In this document: positions 6,393 through 11,598 of the stretch, piece by piece
Layout: the number at the start of each line of letters is the position of its first letter
Position numbering within the stretch: position 1 is the stretch's first letter
Assembly (NCBI GenBank): GCA_003667245.1
Contig: RCNN01000390.1
Coordinates: 1-11,598, forward strand
Reading direction: 5' to 3'
Source: Heterostelium multicystogenum
Lineage: Eukaryota > Evosea > Eumycetozoa > Acytosteliales > Acytosteliaceae
Length of the DNA: 11,598 bases
Position numbers and translations under genes: made by a program
Notes under the pieces: model-generated
The model's input: only the letters and a program-made list of their open reading frames with translations
Database searches by the model: none
What the model was told of the DNA's origin: nothing

Positions 6393-9162
6393 TCAGGGTG
6401 ATTGATATTGTGCTAGAAATTGGATTCTCGAAGAAAGTGAATGACTTCTGATTGATTTGAAAATAGTGATTAACCTAGCGGTATTTGGTGAATCTATCTT
6501 ATTATTAAAGGCATTGACAAAGAATGATTCATCTGACATATCGGCAGGGTCCACACCAACAGGTTTCTGTGGCTTTAGGTGGTGTGATATAACAATTGCA
6601 TCATTTGAAGAAGATCTTGGAATCGGTGTCAATTTCAAAATATTTCCTGATCCATTTCTAGAGACCGAAGGCGAAATAGATGACGATGGTGTAGTAGTTG
6701 TAGATGACGTTTGTAGATAATTTGTTTTTCTTCTCAATATGTTGATCAAGTTGCTCTTGGAATGAAGAATCAATATCGTCAATAAATATACAATCTCGAT
6801 CATCAACCAATTCTATTTCATCGAGCTCCTCTATATCTCTTTTACGCTTTACACTCAAAACAGATTTTGATTCTTCGATGTCTTCTTCTTCTTCTTCTTC
6901 GATATCATCTTCGCCTACTTCATCCTGCTGCTCGTCATCCTCTTCAAGATTGATCACAACATTATAAACGTCCAAACCCCTGGAAGGCTTCATAGATGGA
7001 GGTGAAACACAGTATGGTGCAGAAGCAGTCTTCTTTGTTGGTGTAGTGCTGCTGCTGCTGCTGTTGCTGTCATCATTGAGCAAAGATTTTTCTTTACAAA
7101 ATTGCTCAACTAAAGAAATGATTGCTTGTCCATGGTCCTTCACTTTTTTAGCATCCATTCCATCGATGGTTTGCAGTCGCTCCAATGTTAAAGGTCTTGC
7201 TGTGCATATACCTCTGAGCGTTTTCTCAGAGAGGATAATATAAGGCGGAACATTAAGCTGTGACGACAATTGCTTTCTGAATCCTATCATCCTGGTGAGT
7301 AGTTCAGAAATCAATGAGATATCCTCAATTGCTTTCTTGTTCTGTGTCTTCTCCTGTAACTTTGCCTTTTTGGCTTGGGCAGCTGCAAGTACCTCCGACT
7401 TCCTAGAGGACTTGGATGCCTTGTACTCTGACAGCAATGCTGCGGTCGACGGAATCATTATCGCCACATTGCTATCTTTCTTTTGAAGATTTTGCTTCAA
7501 GGCAGACCATCCCTTACTTCCAAGCTTGATGGTTATAAACTTTTTGACCGTTCGCTCCTCCAAGTAATCTTCTTGCACCAGCACTTCGCCAAGCTCACGC
7601 CACCATTTTTCAGACATATGTACACCTTTCCTGAAACATTTAGACGATCTATACTTTTCAATCTTGCTGATGCTTGATCCACGAAGAAACTTGATGACTG
7701 TGGCTAGTCCAAATCTCTCCTTGGTCTCCATGACTGCCTCAAGTAAAGACATCACCTCTACAGTCAAATCCAATCTCGAGTCCAAGTCGTCTGCCACTCC
7801 TCCGCGAGCTAGGCAATTGTCACATCCTTCGCAACCACCCGGTGGCACTGTATATTGCTCATCTAGCACCGAAAGTAGTGATTTTCTTCGGCAATCACGC
7901 TCATTCAACAAATATCTCTTCACTTCGCTAATCTTGTCTATGCCAGTCTTTAAATGTTCATCCTGTTTGGACATTGATACTCTATACTGATTCTTTACGA
8001 AGTCTTGTCTTGAAAAGAACACCACCGACAAAGATGGAAGTCCATCTCTCCCTGCTCTTCCAGACTCCTGATAATACTCTTCTAGATTTCTTGGTGCTCC
8101 ATAATGAATTACCAGACGAGTGTCTGGCTTGTCGATACCCATGCCAAAAGCAATCGTTGCAACCACTATGTCCGTCTCATTATTGATAAAGTCTTTGTGT
8201 ATCTGGCTTCGCTCGTTCTTTGTAAGCTTTGAATGGTAGCATGCCGAGTTGAAGCCATTGGTTTTTAGAAAACTATTGATCTCTATTGTCAGATTGATCG
8301 TAGGGCAATAGATAATGGTTGAAACATTGTTGCCGCCATTGCTTTTTGTCACCTCGTTGATGACCTTTGTGATCATTCTCAGGTCTTTAGTTTGTCCATT
8401 GGACCCACCTGCTTTGTAGATGGTTTTGTAGAATATGTTTGGTCGATTTCTAGTCGATGTAAATTAGTGCTGTCTCACGAAACTTCAGCAGGTCACATAC
8501 ATCCTTCTGTATTTGGTCGGTGGAGGTTGCTGTGAGTGCCATTATTGGCACGTCTGGGCACAACTGTCTGAGTCTCTCAAGGTTACGAAAGTCACGTCTA
8601 AAGTCGTGTCCCCAATGCGAAAGGCAATGCACTTCATCTATTCCAAACAAACATAGAGTATCCGACTCGTACAGCTCATGTATCATGTCCAACGAGGTCA
8701 TAGCCTTTTCCGGCGACATGTAAATGAGCCTATAATATCCACCAACCACCTTTTGATGCAACTCTGACGACGGCAGTGTTCCACCTGCATAATGGCATAC
8801 TTTGACTCCCAGTCTGAACAATATCGTCAAAAGATAAGCATGAAGCATGAAGAATGCGCACATGAGTTAGTCAACTAACCCAATAACAACAACCCCAATA
8901 CAATGGTATAATACAATACATACGATGATAACTTTAAAAGCTGGTCCTCCATGATCGAGATCAATGGCGATATGATGATTGCAGTCTTTTTCAGAACGAG
9001 TGGCGGTATTTGGAAACACAGTGACTTGCCAGCTCCGGTTGCCATTGAAACATAGACATCTCTGCCCTGAACAACCGAACTAGTGATAATATCCCTTTGA
9101 TTTTCCCTAAAGCCATTGAATCCAAAGTACTTCTTCAATATCTTATTTATTCTTTCCTCCAT
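6393..9162 (-). CDS. RecQ-family DNA helicase, WRN-like (two exons, two frameshifts)
   Basis: The start ATG is at 9162-9160. Exon 1 (9162-8924) has the RecQ motif FGFNGFRENQRDII and Walker A ATGAGKS (41-47). Exon 2 (8813 onward) has motif II DEVH (139-142), ALTATSTDQ, RNRPNIFY, IIYCPT, IATxAFGMGIDKPDTR-type motif V, HYGAPRNLEEYYQESGRAGR motif VI, a zinc site ending CEGCDNC, an RQC winged-helix stretch, an HRDC domain (about 7090-7310), an acidic tail and a Ser/Thr-rich C-terminus ending at 6393-6395. A 3'-5' ATP-dependent DNA unwinding role in repair and recombination is expected. Motifs V-VI resemble WRN most; no exonuclease domain is present. Two indels break it: an extra T at 8461-8463 (removing it gives ALITSTRNRPN) and an extra A at 6725-6729 (removing it gives EKKTNYLQTSS). 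Corrected length is about 885 aa. The conserved protein on both sides argues the indels are errors. Confidence 0.9.
8814..8923 (-). other. RecQ intron, 110 nt
   Basis: The donor is TCATC|GTATGT and the acceptor TTGTTCAG|ACTGGG. Joining gives KLSS|LGVKVCHYAGG, matching the RecQ helicase stretch after the DQ motif (MEDQLLKL). Unspliced reading stops inside the intron. Confidence 0.9.
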
Positions 9163-10546
9163 GATCGATGTACAAAGTCCATTATTCTATCTAACTGTTG
9201 CACTTAACCAATCATCACATGTCGCCCTGCAAATAGAGAATCATGCGAACCAAAAATGTATTTTTCATTTATTTTGATTTCAAAGTACGAATAAGCAAAT
9301 TGTGGTGGCATATCCTAATATATATACATCTAGATGATCATTGAGATATATTCAGTGTTTATTGCTATAAAACCAAAGATTTGAAGATATACATAAGAAT
9401 TATTATTTTAAATTATTATAAGCGATATTTTAATATTAATCGATCGATCATTTGATTCATTCATTCATTATGAGAAAGGAAAGATGAAGAGTGTGGCACA
9501 TACATGTAAGAGGTGCAAAGATGATGGACAGATCATGCAAATATAATGATTAATTAATTAACAAAACGGCTGATCATTATCTTAATTGTAAAAATATATC
9601 TAAGTTTGTACAGAGATTTTTATTGTTATATCCTTATTTTTTGTTACAAAAAGACTAGTTTTTGTGTGAATAACAGGTCAGATCGATCGAAGAAATCTCA
9701 TTGAATTGAATTCAACCAAAATATCTGGAATTTTGGGTAACATTTAAAAAATGTTGCAAAATGACCCATTTCATTAATGTGTGGGATGAGATCAACAACA
9801 ACTGATTTTTATCCAAATTTTAAAAAAATATTTATTTTTAAAAACAAAGTGTTTGCCCACCAAGTTCATATGAAATTGGTCTCGTTTAGCAACATACTTC
9901 AATTTTTTTTTGTATTTTTGAACATTAATATTTAAATAACATTATTTATTTATATAATTTATATATATATAGCATCAATAAACTAAACACACACACAACT
10001 AACTATAACAATTATTATTGCTATTATTAATATATATTAATAACAACAATAATAATAATAAATATAGAGTAGTATTTTAAAATAAGGAAGTAGTGTATGT
10101 ACATATAAAATCAAACAACACCCACCCACCATCACCATACAATAACAATAAGATAAGAATAGCAAAGATAATTAAAGAATAAGAATAATAAACCAACAAA
10201 CTTCACTCACTTTTTTTAGAAAACAAACACACATCAAACACAACACACCAACAACAATAACATTAACAACAACAGCGTGAAAGTTTAAATTAATAAATTT
10301 TTAAAATAAATTTATATAATTTCTGCTTTCTTTTGTTTGCTTGTCAGCTATTGGTTATTAAATATTGATAGTTAGTTATAACAGTCATTCTAATTTGATT
10401 TATCGATAAAATTCAACATTTTAGGCTACAATAAAGAAGAAAACTTGTATTGAATAGTAAGAGAGTCATATTTTGACCGATAATATAGTCACAGACAACA
10501 GCCACCAAACACAGTAATTTTAGATAAACAACATATATAATATAGA
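9163..10546. other. Divergent intergenic region between RecQ and WIP-like genes
   Basis: The two flanking genes diverge, so both promoters and 5' UTRs lie here. From about 9940 to 10540 the plus strand is rich in CAA/ACA and poly(A/T) stretches, which is typical of dictyostelid 5' UTRs and fits the WIP-like gene. GATC-rich words (atcgatcgatc at about 9439; gatcgatcg near 9681) recur without forming an array. I see no tRNA, no DUSE-like box (CCCATAA) and no coding stretch. A TATAG just before the WIP-like ATG could be a splice acceptor, so a 5' UTR intron is possible. Confidence 0.5.
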
Positions 10547-11582
10547 ATGCCACCCCCTCCACCACCCCCACCCAAAGCACCACCTCCCCCTGCTGCCTTA
10601 CCACCAAAGGCCTCTGGTGAGAGAGGTGCCCTTCTCAACTCAATTCAAAAGGAACCAAATTGAAAAAGACACAAACCAACGATAGATCCGCCCAGTTACC
10701 ACTGGTATGTTGATCAAATGATTGATTGATCGATTGATCGATCGATCGAATGGCAGCTCTGCGATATTGATTGGACAGGGCATAATATAATTGAACAGTG
10801 ATTATTAATACTTAATTGTTTTACTACTAATATAGCACCAAAGCCAACACCAGGAGGTGGAGGTGGACCAATGGGTATGCCAATGGGTGGTATGCCCAGA
10901 CCAGGTGGTGCCAAGCCAGCTGGTGGAATGGGTATGGGTGCCCCAAGACATGAAGATACAGGTTCTGCAGGTGGTCCACAATTGGGTGGATTGTTTGCTG
11001 GTGGTATGCCCAAGCTGAAACCAAGCGCATCTGGAGGTACTATGAAGAAGCCACCCCCCATGATGTCCCCAGTTGCTGCTGCTCCACCACCTGCACCAAT
11101 GTCCAAGCCAGTTGCTTTTTAAACCACCTCCCCCAGTCGCACAACCATCACCACCATCAATGAAGCCAATGAGTAAGTGATAGAATGAAATGAAGAGACA
11201 TTGATAATTTGTTATCTAATTCTATTTATTCCACAGTGAAACCAGCTCCACCACCCGTGATGAAACCAACTCCACCACCACCAATGATGAAACCAACACC
11301 ACCACCACCAATGGGAAGATCACCAGCTCCACCACCCCCAGGTGTTGGAAGCAGACCACCACCCCCACCAGCCAGATCCTCTAACAATGATGAAGGTAAA
11401 TTATCTAACATCTCCTAATCTACATGGACCCAATTACTAATTACTAATCGTTTTTCATTATAGAACTCAGAAACGCATTGGCACAGGTAGCAGATTTGGA
11501 AGCACAATTGGCAGAGGCCAACCAAAGAATTCAACAATTAGAACAACAAGTGAACTCCAAAACCAGCCGGAAGAAGAGCTAA
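10547..11582 (+). CDS. WIP/verprolin-like WH2 actin-binding protein, four exons (frameshifted)
   Basis: Exons are 10547-10704, 10836-11172, 11237-11395 and 11464-11582. The product starts with polyproline (MPPPPPPPPKAPPPP), then a WH2 domain: GALLNSIQK, then KLKKTQTNDRSAP in the adjacent frame. Exon 2 is Gly/Met/Pro-rich and holds QLGGLFAGGMPKLKP, which matches the LGGLF..GMPKL block of WIP. Exon 3 has repeated KPxPPPPM profilin/SH3-type proline runs. Exon 4 is a short coiled coil (LAQVADLEAQLAEANQRIQQ) with a basic end. Three indels are needed: a missing G at 10651-10652, a missing C at 10691-10693 and an extra T at 11116-11120. Each restores family sequence (QKGTKLKK, DRSAPVTT, VAFKPPPP). 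It is expected to bind actin monomers and WASP and to promote Arp2/3-driven assembly. No WASP-binding tail like the animal one is evident. Confidence 0.85.
10705..10835 (+). other. WIP-like intron 1, 131 nt
   Basis: The donor is ACTG|GTATGTTG and the acceptor CTAATATAG|CACC. With the missing C restored upstream, the join reads DRSAPVTT|APKPTPGG. The intron carries a GAT(T/C) repeat. Confidence 0.82.
10720..10749. repeat. GATT/GATC tetranucleotide repeat in an intron
   Basis: About seven consecutive tetranucleotides of the form GAT(T/C) end in GATCGATCGATCGA. The GATC part is self-complementary. It lies wholly inside intron 1 of the WIP-like gene. Confidence 0.75.
11173..11236 (+). other. WIP-like intron 2, 64 nt
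   Basis: The donor is CCAATGA|GTAAGTG and the acceptor TTATTCCACAG|TGAAACC. The join reads KPM|MKPAPPP, in frame with the proline-rich third exon. Confidence 0.87.
11396..11463 (+). other. WIP-like intron 3, 68 nt
   Basis: The donor is GATGAAG|GTAAATTATC and the acceptor TTCATTATAG|AACTC. The join reads NNDE|ELRNALAQV and leads into the C-terminal coiled coil and the TAA at 11580-11582. Confidence 0.87.
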
Positions 11583-11598
11583 AGCTTTGTATGATTAT

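Noticed and set aside
8435..8480. A 29-nt intron in RecQ (GTGAGA...CTAG) to explain the break
   Set aside because: It is too short, and joining the ends does not give the conserved NRPNIFY frame. Removing one T from 8461-8463 does.
6393..9162. Programmed ribosomal frameshifting
   Set aside because: The stops do not sit at the shift points, there is no shared slippery site, and similar breaks occur in unrelated neighbouring genes.
10714..11106. Gly/Pro-rich open frame on the minus strand
   Set aside because: It is the antisense shadow of the proline- and glycine-coding exons of the WIP-like gene.

Overview
The window is nuclear DNA from a eukaryote, most likely a dictyostelid social amoeba. 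It is AT-rich with A/T-homopolymer spacers. Introns are short (63-131 nt) with GTATGT/GTAAGT-like donors and TATAG/CAG acceptors, and start codons lie in A-rich contexts. Several products look dictyostelid: a signal-peptide/beta-helix/TTGG-repeat/TM surface protein, a secreted class 3 lipase, a WRN-like RecQ helicase and a WIP/verprolin-like protein. A retroelement remnant sits directly against a tRNA gene, a habit well known in dictyostelids. I cannot name the species from sequence alone.

Layout, left to right. 1-703 (minus): 5' portion of an FAD-dependent monooxygenase, cut by many single-base frameshifts and running off the left edge. 704-1355: AT-rich spacer. 1356-3106 (minus): membrane-anchored beta-helix protein with a 15-nt minisatellite coding for a TTGG stalk; four or five frameshifts. 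3107-3620: AT-rich spacer with small inverted repeats. 3621-4691 (minus): class 3 lipase, intact once its four exons are joined (285 aa). 4692-5234: spacer with a perfect 20-bp inverted repeat (4827-4846/5063-5082). 5235-5306 (plus): tRNA-Asp(GTC). About 5318-6217 (plus): 5'-truncated non-LTR retrotransposon tail with a zinc-knuckle ORF, two A-rich tracts and hairpins. 6233-~6310 (plus): truncated 5S rRNA-like sequence. 6393-9162 (minus): RecQ helicase in two exons. 9163-10546: long divergent intergenic region. 10547-11582 (plus): WIP/verprolin-like actin regulator in four exons.

The genes do not form a pathway or operon. The most unusual part is 5235-6310, where a Pol III gene, a LINE-type remnant and a 5S-derived fragment are packed within about 1.1 kb. 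A second theme is that four of the five protein genes carry single-base frameshifts, mostly in short homopolymers and mostly one base too many, while the conserved motifs on either side stay intact. That pattern suggests sequencing or assembly errors at least as much as gene decay, so the frameshifted proteins should be read as provisional.
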